Origin: Brachypterus glaber
Lineage: Eukaryota > Arthropoda > Insecta > Coleoptera > Kateretidae
Assembly: GCA_958510825.1 (NCBI GenBank)
Contig: OY294049.1
Span: 29,769,415 to 29,833,414 of the forward strand
DNA length: 64,000 nucleotides
Direction of reading: 5' to 3'
Every line of letters begins with the position of its first letter. Within the stretch, counting starts at the first letter, position 1. The position numbers were made by a program, and so were the translations under genes. The notes under the pieces were generated by a model. That model made no database searches. It was not told the DNA's origin and worked only from the letters and a program-made list of their open reading frames with translations. Below, one piece after another: positions 22,790-32,364 of this stretch.

Positions 22790-23512
22790 ACAGAGCGGTC
22801 CAAAAGCCCCCCCCCCTCTTAACTTTTGAACCAGTTGAGATATCAACTTCAAATTTGGAACTTTTAATTAAGACAACTTAAACTATCTTTTAGCATATAT
22901 TTAATACTTTCAGCTCTTAAAATGTGGACACGGGGGCACATTTTTTTAAATGGAATGGGGGGTCGTGTAATACATCATTTTAAAGCTTATAAAATTCTCC
23001 ATTTAACTCCATATTTTTAAATATAAAAAAAAATTGTGTTTAAAATGGGGTTGAAAATGGGTATTAAATGTCAAAAATTCCTCTAAAAAAAACAAATATT
23101 TTTTTAAAAATGCCTAATTTCATCATAATAAAATGTTAATTATACTTTTAAACTAATTTTAGTTGACATAAATAAAAATTTATAAAAAAAAAACTTAAAA
23201 AATATGTTTTAGCACAAAAAATTAAAAAATCAAAACCTTAAAAAACATTTTTAAAAAATTTAAAAATGTTAGTTTAAATAGAGAATTTTATAAGCTTTAA
23301 AATGATGTATCACACGACCCCCCCTTTCCATTAAAAAAAATGTCCCCCCATGTCCCCCTGCCCACATTTTAAGAGCTGAAAATATCAAATATATGCTAAA
23401 AGATAGTTTAAGTTGTCTTATTTAAATTTAAGAGTTCTAAAAAAAAAAAGTCGATATCTCAACTCGTTCAAAAGTTAAAAGGGGGGGGGGGGGTGACTTT
23501 TGGACCGCACTG

Positions 23513-23513
<1 letters not shown>
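22790..23513. mobile_element. 724-bp foldback element with C-rich ends
   Basis: ACAGAGCGGTCCAAAAG plus a C run faces a G run plus CTTTTGGACCGCACTGT. Pairing continues inward for about 300 bases, with AGCTCTTAAAATGTGGAC against its inverse near 23375. Related pieces lie at 12697, 26040, 35050 and 42790. Confidence 0.8.

Positions 23514-23585
<72 letters not shown>
23513..23585. repeat. (TA)n microsatellite
   Basis: About 35 TA units with two TT or AT interruptions. A similar short TATATATA tract abuts the left end of the foldback element, consistent with insertion into TA repeats. Confidence 0.9.
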
Positions 23586-24679
23586 TGTTTTAAGATCATT
23601 ATCTATTTTTAAATTTAAACATATTCCTTTTTTTAGCTACATCGTTAAGCATCTTTTGTTTATCAAATACCTTCTAACATTGAAATTTTAATTTTTTATA
23701 ATTTGGATTTTCTGCTAACATTTGAGTTTTGATGAATAACAGGCATCTTGTCATAAAATCATAAAATGACCCAATTTGTCCTAAAATCGTCATAAAATAA
23801 AATTACTGTCATAAAAGTCATAAAATTTCATAAAAATACTCCTTTTTACTTTAGAGCGACCTGGGAGAGAAGTTTTTTTGTTTTTTTTTTCTGACATTTA
23901 GTTTGGTTTGCATGTAAAAGGTACAAAGACCCCTTAAACGAAATGAGTTGAAACTTAAATTACCGTAAATTATTATTTTTTTTTTGAAAATAAATTATTT
24001 TTAATATTTTCTTAAAATTGGTGTATGGGGGTTTTTAAGGTCGCTCAAACTGTATCTGTTCATACATTTTTTTTCTACACCCCCGGCGGACAGGGAGTAA
24101 TTATTTTTAAATATTTACAATATGTTTTAGTGTTTTTTCAGGTTTCTGAACTAAGCTCTGGAATAACTATTTTCTTACTTCATCCCGTGGGGGTCAATCA
24201 TTTTTCAATGTTTTCTTAAAAATTGGTATAAAAGGTTTGTTTGAGTTAAATTTGTTTTAACTTCACCTTTGGGGGGAAGGTGTTATAATTTTCAAACGAT
24301 TACAGTATTTTCGTAAAAACTGGCATATAGAGGTTTCCGAGGTCGCTGTTTCTGGTCCAACACTACCACCCCTCGGGAGTGCCGACGTCGACAGTTTATT
24401 TTAGTGGGTCAATCAAATTTTTACTACTTTCTTGTCCCCACGCTAAAAAAAATTTGTTCATTTTTTTTTTTTTAAGAATCTTACATATTCTAGTACTACT
24501 CAAATGGTTTTATTTGAAAACTTAAAATACATGTATTTTAAGTTATCAAATCAAACGTTATCAAATTTGATAACGTTGGTAATATCTTCTAAACATATAA
24601 CAATATCGTCTTTTTGCTCAGCCTGTTCGTAACTTGAACGTGTTTTATTGTTTTCTTTTTCAAAAATATTTTTGAAGTG
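23586..24679. other. Non-coding, weakly repetitive
   Basis: A loosely repeated phrase (TTGGTGTATGGGGGTTTTTAA and TTGGTATAAAAGG variants near 24018, 24216, 24318) is visible. No frame or clear transposon ends. Confidence 0.4.
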
Positions 24680-25549
24680 TTCTTTTATTTTTATTTATTT
24701 ATTTCAGCGTTACATTTTCTATTCGAATTTTGATTCATAATTTTACTCACAACTTTCCGTCTTTGATTATAGTATAAATACTATGATAATTCGTATTCAT
24801 ATTCCTCGCGTCTACGCTTACGAGTCTATCAGTTCTTTCAGGATTAGATGAACAAGACTGTTTTGCAGAATGATTGGCGTTTTGCTTTCTACGGCGTAAA
24901 CGATAGAATTTAGTGGCAGGATGTTGAGGGCCAGGAAGCTTTTGGTTAGATTCAAAAAGAAATTTGAAAACTTTGTAACAGACTCATCAAATTTGTTTTT
25001 ATCAAAATCGTCAAAATTTTCGTATTCAAAAAAAATGATTTTTCAATTCTCTACCCCTTTCGTTAATTTATTTTTCGATTATTTTTCAGTTTTTTGTATT
25101 GATGCAGTTTCTTGTGATGATGAAGTTTCTTGTGATGATGACGTTTCTGGGATTGGAATATTCTTATTAATTTTTAAATTTGCTTTATCTGCTAACTTTT
25201 TAACAGAATTTCGATTGGCTTGTACTACGTGGCTTTGGGATATATGAATTTTAAGTCCCCTATCGTTTTTAAAGGATTTTGGACATAGTGAACATTGTGA
25301 AGGTTTTAGGTTTTCTAATGTAGAATCCAAATCTTTACAGGTATCATTGAAAGAAGTAGATAACACGGATGATTCGTTTACTTCTAAATTTAAAACTTTC
25401 TGTGTGGAATATACTTGCGTATCTTTTGAAGGTGAAGCTTCTTTTTGATCTTGACTATTAATATTAAATCTTTTAATGAATAAAGAGGTTGCATTTCTTG
25501 GATATCCTATCAAAAATTTATAGTCCTCCTCATCACTTGACATTGACAC
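24680..25549 (-). pseudogene. ORF fragment with one C2H2 zinc finger, likely retroelement N terminus
   Basis: The minus-strand ORF 25549-25079 (156 codons) opens MSMSSDEEDY, then has a Ser/Thr-rich stretch, then a finger CSLCPKSFKNDRGLKIHISQ with SH (C-x2-C-x12-H-x4-H). It ends in SSSQET repeats. The GLxxHxxxxH form is typical of fingers at the N terminus of R2-like and related LINE proteins. Beyond the stop, other minus frames at 24680-24930 read QHPATKFYRLRRRKQN and a RREEYEYE-type segment, as in the linker of such proteins, but with stops. I cannot assign the clade. A captured host zinc-finger fragment is the alternative. Confidence 0.45.
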
Positions 25550-25924
25550 TTATATATATATAAGTATAAATGTAAAAAAAAAATAAATCTTGAAAAAAAA
25601 AACTATGATATACTATAATTCCATTCCCGTCTCCAATGTATAACATAAATAAAAACTTGCAAAAAATATATAAAATCTTCTTAATAATATTAGTGGTTAA
25701 TTTCTTGAATAAAATAGTAGATATAAAATGAGTATAAAATTTCAGTCAATCACTTTGACAATACCTCTTCAAAATATTAAATACTTTTTAACCAACTAAC
25801 TAAAAATAACAAATATTTTGCTATTATATTATTTTATTTAAAATAATAATTAAAATGACTGCTAAATATCCTGTTTCTTGAAAATAAAAGCTAGTAAAAA
25901 CTTTTATTAACATATGGTATGATA
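25550..25924. other. AT-rich, nothing recognised
   Basis: No frame, arm or RNA gene supported. Confidence 0.4.
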
Positions 25925-26408
25925 TGGTATAAATTTTATTTTGATAACTTTAGTAATAACGTCACAATACGAGTGATTTCTGTTAGGCGAATCACCCTGT
26001 ATATAACTACTCCATAATAGTATATATTTGATATGCTTAGGGGGCACAATGGAGACAGGTGGCAAGGGGGACATTTTTTTAAATGGAAAGGGGGTCGGGT
26101 GATACATCATTTTAAAGCTTATAATATTCTCTATTCCACTATATAATTTTTAATTTTTTAAACCCTTTTTTTAAGGTTTTCATTTTTCATTTTTGTTTGC
26201 TAAAAAATGTGATTTTTTAAGATTGTTTTTGTAAAATTTTATTTATATTATTTAAAATTAGTTTAAAAGTATAACTGATGTATTTGCATGATGAAATAAA
26301 CCATTTTTTAAAAATTGTTTGATTTTTTTTAAACACATTTTGACGAAAATCTCTAGTTTTGGGGCTTTAAAATAACCCCCAAAAATTGCTCAGAAAAAAT
26401 AAAAAAAA
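25925..26408. repeat. Partial copies of two foldback families, cut by the Ty3 element
   Basis: 25925-26005 resembles the arm end of the 20375-22770 family (GATAACTTTAGTAATAACG..., GAGTGATTT). From about 26040 the sequence follows the interior of the 22790-23513 family (ACATTTTTTTAAATGGAAAG, then CATCATTTTAAAGCTTATAA). The Ty3 LTR begins at 26409, and family sequence resumes on its far side at 35050. Confidence 0.6.
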
Positions 26409-26956
26409 TATTCCTCTCGGGGTTGAAAAAGGGTTCTTTTGGTGAGAATTAATACTTGGATCGGTTTTATTCAGAGTTCTTTTATTTTTCAGTTCTGTTA
26501 AAAATGCACAAATTAGAAATATGAACACACATTGTTATTAAAGTATTGCATATTTTTTTATAAAATGTATAACAAAAAAAATAATATAAAAAGATATTAT
26601 TAAGCGTGGCCCTAACCATGAAAATCACAGGTTTATTTCCAATTTAGAAAACCTTTAATCATACTACTGTAAATTCAGGACAGTTGTTCAATATTTATTT
26701 AATTTAAAGTTTTTAAAGGTAACCTACCTGTTAAAAATGCACCAGATCACTTAACAAATTAAAATGGTATGTTAATAAAATCACAAGGACGCAGTTTTAG
26801 TCTGAAAGCTTAAAAGATACTGACTTTATAATCGACAAATTAAATTCGATAAGCAATGGTTTGTTAAAAAAAAACGTTTGTGTTTTTTTTTATACACCGT
26901 ACTTTTACTCGATTATTTGGCGAAGGTGCAGACCTGAATTAAAATGATGTGTCTCA
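26409..26956 (-). repeat. 3' LTR of the Ty3 element
   Basis: On the element strand it starts TGAGACACATC and ends near GAGAGGAATA. It differs from the 5' LTR at about four bases plus A-run lengths, so insertion was recent. Confidence 0.93.
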
Positions 26957-26971
26957 TCACCCCCTCCAATC

Positions 26972-27355
26972 TCAAGATTCATTATAAAATTTAAGGTGGG
27001 ACGCGTGGAACATTCCCCTTTCTTCCTCCGAATTCGGGTAAGTGAGGATGTATGTAGCATAACTTACACACTTTTTTATCTTATAAGGTCCCTCGAATAA
27101 CAAAAAGAATTTCTTGGTTTGGTTATTTAACAGGGAGGATACTGGATTAGACTTTAAAAGTACTAAGTCATTTACTTTAAACTTGTAGTAAGGACGCCCC
27201 GGGTTCTTTGCCATACGTCGGGCTGCTTTAGATTCTAAAGCTTCTTTTGCTAAATACATAGTGACATGTGCATCAAGAAGTTTTTTTGAATTTGGTAACT
27301 GAAGTGTATCGGGCATTAATGCTCTACGCTCCAACGAGTATGTTTTGTGTGGCAA
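26972..27355 (-). pseudogene. Ty3 integrase C-terminal domain
   Basis: This 127-codon frame overlaps the end of the integrase core frame in a different register. It contains RRMAKNPGRPYYKFKVNDLV, FEGPYKI and HASHLKFY. That is the GPY/F-type module that follows the DDE core in Ty3 integrases. The part normally linking core and GPY domain (a W...N...H-T-G stretch) is shortened, which suggests a deletion plus frame change near 27340. Confidence 0.75.
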
Positions 27356-28337
27356 AATGACCTGAACAACCGACCTAATTCCCTCATTGTTCTTTCACTA
27401 TTATTGGCTTGCGCGTGTCTTACTGAGCAGTGGACAACTTTTACACCCAAGGATTTCAGTTTATTGGCCCACAATTCCGAGGTAAATTGTGTTCCATGAT
27501 CTGTTAGAATTCTTTTTGGCAATCCGAACTTTTCAAAATGAACTTTTAAATGATCTAGTATGGCCTTGCAAGTAGCCTTTTTTAAACAATAAAGGGAGAC
27601 ATATTTTGTAAACACGTCAACTACTACGCAAAGGTAAGTAACCCCCCCTCGAGATCTTGGCAAAGAACCATAAAGGTCTATTGCCAATAAATCGTTAGGG
27701 CCTGCAGGCAAAATGGCTTGGTATGCGGGACTTGGTAACATACTGACCTTTGATTTTTGGCAAATACCACAAGATTTCACAACTTTTTTGACGTCTGAAT
27801 GTATATGTTGCCACCATACTTCGTTTTTTAATACAGACCATGTTTTATAGACACCGAAATGCCCTGTAGCTTCATGAAAAGCTTTTACACATTTATCAAT
27901 AAGTGCTCTTGGAATACATAGCAAAGGTGGCTTCGTTTCCTCCTTACGCATGTATAGTATTTTGTTATAAATTGCGAACCTACACTGCGTATTAAAATCG
28001 TGATTAAGGTTTTCCCGGATAAGACTTAGTTTTGGGTCTTGTTTTTGCAAATCTACTATATTGCGAAGCTCATTACAAAAATCAGTAGGTAAAGAAAGGT
28101 TCATACTACATATACTGAAACAACGATCCTTAGGGGTTGGTAGTCTTATGTTGGGAAATCGAGAAAGAACGTCGGGGATAATATTTACTTTTCCAGGAAT
28201 ATACTCTATCTTGAAATTGTATTCTTGTAGGGCTAACCCCCAACGAGAAATACGGTTTGTTAGCAAACGACAAGTATTTAAATACCAGAGCGCTTTATGG
28301 TCCGTATAAATTTTAAATGAACGACCCAATAGGTAGG
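27316..28337 (-). pseudogene. Ty3 RNase H end and integrase core
   Basis: Translated from 28329, it opens with the RNase H tail (FKIYTDHKALWYL, then YIPGKVNIIPDVLSR). It continues with an HHCC zinc module (H152, H157, C187, C190) and an integrase catalytic core with D218 (LLAIDLYG), D277 (RILTDHGTQF) and E312 (NNSERTMREL). The D277-E312 spacing is the classic 35. The frame ends after HTKHTRWSVEH. Upstream it is severed from the RT part by the DNA element at 28340-30530. Pol was therefore intact in frame here before that insertion. Confidence 0.92.
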
Positions 28338-28484
28338 TACAGTATTAGTAAATGAAATAGACTATATCAACGCTCGCGTAAAATGTGTTTTGCACAAAAA
28401 GTACTGGGAACGCCACCGCGGCCGAGCACATGTGACGCAGAAAGGCTTCGAATCGGATATTTCTGCTTCAGTATTGTTTTGACC

Positions 28485-28610
28485 ATGGCGGCGGATTTAA
28501 GTTTTGCTGATCGCTGCAAAATTAAAGTTTTGCATGAACAAAACATATCCAAAAATAATATTGCAAATGCCGTTGGTTGCAGTGTAAGTATTACAACTAT
28601 TTTACTGTAA
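28485..28610 (+). pseudogene. N-terminal helix-turn-helix fragment of a transposase
   Basis: From the ATG at 28485 the frame reads MAADLSFADRCKIKVLHEQN, then ISKNNIANAVGCS, and stops at 28608-28610. The pattern (basic helix, then IANAVGCS) fits the first DNA-binding helix-turn-helix of Tc1/mariner transposases. The codons end at CAGT|gtaagt, a good splice donor with a TTTAG shortly after, so an intron is possible. No catalytic domain follows, so the copy cannot be autonomous. Confidence 0.55.
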
Positions 28611-29119
28611 TTTAGTCAAGACCTTAACAGTTTTTTAGAGAAACAAGTGCAACGTAGCCATATATAAAAAAAAACCTACAAAATATCGCAACTTATAGAC
28701 TACCAACAAAGATGTAGCCAAAGAATTATGTTTCAAATGAAATTTTTGCTTTTTATGTTGGCAATTAAAACAATTCCAGTTTTTACGAGTTGTTTTAATT
28801 AACAAAGACGATTGGTTTCTGAGGTTGATTTTATGAACCTTTTCTAAACCAATTTTAATTTCCAGTTGTCATAGAAAACATTAAAATATTGTTTTTACGT
28901 TTTTATAATATTTTTATGAAAGTAATCCCCTCAAAAACAAACCAGCCGTCTCGAATGAGCGAGAATACTTTCTCATAAAAATAGTTATGTCCAATTTCTA
29001 ATATTGGGGGGGGGGTGCGCTTGAGAGGGAGAGGAATTTTTTATCTTTTAGCTCTTTTTAAAATATTCTTCTATGGTGAATACTAAAAAAAGAAAAAAAG
29101 TAATGTCCAGAAACAATTT

Positions 29120-29345
29120 TTCAAATTTTGGAAAGGGGGGGTCATGAAAAAAATATTTTGTCTTATTTTATTTTAACTTTTAGGTGGTTTTTAAATTTTT
29201 CTTTTATTGAAATAATGAAAAAGTAATGTCCAGAAACAATTTTTCACATTTTGGAGAGGGGGGGGTCATGAAAAAAATATTTTGTCTTATTTTATTTTAA
29301 CTTTTAGGTGGTTTTTAAATTTTTCTTCTATTGAAATAATGAAAA
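29120..29345. repeat. About 120-bp tandem duplication
   Basis: GGGGTCATGAAAAAAATATT ... TAGGTGGTTTTTAAATTTTTC occurs twice in a row (about 29137 and 29260), nearly identical, inside the Tc1/mariner element. A degraded third unit follows. Confidence 0.85.
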
Positions 29346-30204
29346 AGTTATGTCTAGAAACATTTTTTTTACATTTTGGGGCGTTGGAAAAAATGATTAT
29401 AGCGTTTTTTGTGTAGTTTTATTCAACGTAGTTTTTAAATTTTTCCCCCAGACACCCACTTTGCGCCCTAACAAAAAAAAAATACCTTAAAAAAATGCTT
29501 TGTCCCTGACGGTTTCTGCTAAACTTGGCGCCTACTTTAAAAACAAATTGGCGCCTCAAAAATTAGCTTCGAGAAAAAAAGCCTTGACGGTTTCTAACGA
29601 ACTTTTTATTACATTTTCCAAAAAAAAAATAATAAAAAAAATAAATAAAAAAATATTTAATCAAAAACTTTAAAACGTTTTTTTGAATTGAATTGAATCG
29701 AATTAAAAACAAATAACAAAAAAAAAATAACAAAAAAAATTACATTTAAAAAAAGATCTTTTTTAAAAAAAGGTCTTTTTTAAAAAACGAAAAATTGAAA
29801 AAAAGTAATTAAAAAAAAAATAAAAATTTTCAATTTTTTTTTCATTAAATTTTCTTTTCACGAAAAACAAAAAAATTAAAAAAAATTAAAAAAATTGAAA
29901 ATTTTTTTTTTTAAATATTTTTTTTTGATTTTTTTTTAAATTTTTTGTTTTTTGAAAAGAAAATTTAATTTCTTTACTTTCAAAAACAATACGAATCTTC
30001 CCCTCTTGGAACTTGATTTTTTCTGAAAATTTCAAGTCGATCGGATTATTCGTTCTTGAGTTATCGTGTTCACAAAATTTGTGACATCAGACGGACAGAC
30101 AGACGAACATTTGAAAAAAAAGTTGCTTTTTTTTTCATGCAACAAATTTATATCCAAGAATATTTAGTTTAGGACGATTTTTGATTTGTTTTTGAAAATT
30201 CGAA

Positions 30205-30250
30205 ACTACCGTATATTATTCTAGCGCCGGCGCTGTGAATAATATAACAA
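30205..30250. repeat. GCGC-centred hairpin motif (copy 2)
   Basis: TATTATTCTAGCGCCGGCGCTGTGAATAATA is a palindrome related to 5151-5207, with the same CTACCGTAT left flank. Confidence 0.6.
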
Positions 30251-30532
30251 TAATAAAATTTACATAAAATATTAATCCCGAGATCGAGATTTTAAATCAA
30301 ATTCCCGTTCGTGGTTGTGATTGACCTCTCGGGATTGAATTCCCTAATCATAATTCATATTTTATTATAAAATATAAAACTTATTGACCTTGTAATTTCA
30401 AACAGCCAAAATCGGATGCAGAATGTTTTAGTACGTAGAGGGAGAAGGGCGTGGCGTAAAGCGGTGTCGTTCCCTAGTTCAACAGATCTTGGTAACGGTT
30501 CGCGTTGGTCATTTTCATTTACAAATAATGTA

Positions 30533-31611
30533 CGCCATTTACTTAGGGCAAATACTATAGCCAAACATTCCTTCTCAGAAATGGTATACAAACGTTCCCT
30601 ACTTAGTAAAATTCGACTGATTCGTGCAACAACTTTTCTTTCACCCCCTATAACTTGAAACAATTCCGCCCCAAGGCCATCGTCGCTCGCATCGGCCTGA
30701 ACACAAAACTCGTGCTCAAAGCTTGGATGGTAAAGTAGGATACTTTTTTGTATTAGTTGCTTCAAATCATTGAATGACTGTTGTTGAGCTTCGCCCCAAA
30801 CCCACTTACTATCTTTTCGTAACAAGTAAAATAAAGGTTCGGAAACAGTGGAAAAGTTTTTGCAAAAGGTACGGTCAAAGTTGCAAAGACCTAGGAATCC
30901 GCGCAATTGTTTACTATTTTTAGGGGCCGGGAAGTGTTCAACTGCTTCAATCCTTGCCGGGTCTGGGCATATACCCTCGCGGTTTAGTTTATAGCCCAAA
31001 AAATTTACTTCAGACTGAAAGAACTTGGATTTCTCTAAACGCACTGTAAATCCCACCTCCGCCAATCGTTTAAATACCATATGTAAATGATTAATATGTT
31101 CCTCAAATGAGCTAGAAACTATCAAAATATCATCTATATAAAATCTGAGAAAACCACGAAACTGTGGGCCAAATATTTTATCCATACAGCGGCTAAACGA
31201 TGACACTGCGTTTTTTAAACCAAATGGTAGAACTTTAAACACGTATGATTTTCCATTGTGAAGAAATCCCGTATATTGGCGGTCCTTTTTTCGTAGAGGG
31301 ATTTGCCAATATGCGTTGGTTAAATCGATGGTTGACAAATATTCCACCTTTTCCGGCAATGTTTTGAAGATATCTTCTAATGTCCCAGGCTTTTCGGAAT
31401 CTGGAATAATTTCCTGATTTAAACGCCTCGCGTCGAGGCATAATCTTACAGAACCGTCTCGCTTAGTAACGACGCATAAGGGATTGCTATACGCGGTTTC
31501 GGATCTTTCTATTATTCCCCATGCCTCCATAACGTCGATCTGTTTTTGTACCGCCTCTCTATACGCGACGGGTACCGGGTATGGTTTTACGAAAAACGGT
31601 TTATTATTACG
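30533..31611 (-). pseudogene. Ty3 reverse transcriptase and RNase H start
   Basis: The RT frame, open from about 31611, shows YSNPLCVVTKRDGSVRLCLD, the motif A STIDLTNAYWQIPL, VLPFGLKNAVSSFSRCMD, and the catalytic FYIDDIL. After the thumb and connection comes the RNase H entry VQADASDDGLGAELFQ and ISEKECLAIVFAL. At 30533 the frame runs into the Tc1/mariner element; the last 50-odd codons of the open frame (to 30355) are element sequence, giving a chimeric tail. An in-frame TAA at 31612-31614 separates RT from the protease side. Confidence 0.92.
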
Positions 31612-31687
31612 TTAGTGTATGTCATGCTCAAATATGTTTACCCGGCCCGGAATATCAGAAAATATTTGTTTATTATCTTCTATCAGT

Positions 31688-32356
31688 TCAAAAAAAAACT
31701 AAATTTTGTTTTTTAGTTAGATTCGGTAAATTTATTAGATCGTCCGAGTAAGTTGTAGTCTGTCCTAAGATTTGACAAACTCGATTGTTATTGTTAATTT
31801 TTAAAATGTTAGCTTTTATAGAGGGCAACGTTTCCAACTCGTGACGTTCCTTTATCTCCAATATCTTAATAATCTTAGACTTATCTTCTAAATATAAACA
31901 GTTTTGTTTGTAATCGATACTAGCATTAAATAATCTTAGAAAGTCTGACCCGATAATTACCGGATATATTAGATCCGGTATATACAAAAATTCAAAAATG
32001 AAAACATGATTATTTAATGAAAAATTGACTTGTGCCTGATGGGTAACTTTACGGTTTCGTGCTTTAAATGCCCCAGACACCTTAATGCCCGTTACGGGGA
32101 ACACCGGAATGGTGGGGTCCGCGAGGCTGATTTGTTCCCAAACCGTTTGGTTAAAACAACAAACGCTGCTACCGGTATCCACCAAACACGCAAACGTAAA
32201 ATCGCCAATGGCTATGTTAACAACAGGGCACCTCACCTCTGTAGGGACCCCCCCGTGGTCATAGTCACAGTCAGACAACAGGTCTGCTTGTGGGTTGTTA
32301 ACAGGTAATATGGTTCGTATGGAATGAGAAACCTCTAAGTCCGAACCAGTACTCAA
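31688..32356 (-). pseudogene. Ty3 protease
   Basis: This 222-codon frame begins 8 bases after the Gag stop. Residues about 54-66 read FACLVDTGSSVCCF, the aspartic protease D-T-G active site, and PVIIGSDFL near 130 is the second conserved block. A Cys/Asn-poor linker follows. The frame ends early after KKQNLVFF, in a run of T (A9 on the given strand near 31690). The sequence continues with recognisable pol linker in the next frame up to the TAA at 31612, so a homopolymer indel has probably broken it. Confidence 0.88.
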
Positions 32357-32364
32357 AGGCTTTC

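Larger units (their letters stand above)
28340..30530. mobile_element. 2.19-kb Tc1/mariner-type element inserted in Ty3 RNase H
   Basis: The ends CAGTATTAGTAAATGAAAT (left) and, inverted, CATTATTTGTAAATGAAAA (right) agree at about 18 of 22 bases. A single TA flanks each side (28338-28339, 30531-30532), as in Tc1/mariner elements. Similarity continues inward (GGGAACG..CACCGC in both arms), giving long gapped ends. Removing the element plus one TA rejoins the Ty3 RNase H frame exactly. The interior keeps only a transposase N-terminal piece and long A/T-rich runs. Confidence 0.88.

Noticed and set aside
23500..23691. Open frame with Tyr-Ile repeats
   Set aside because: Translation of the (TA)n microsatellite.
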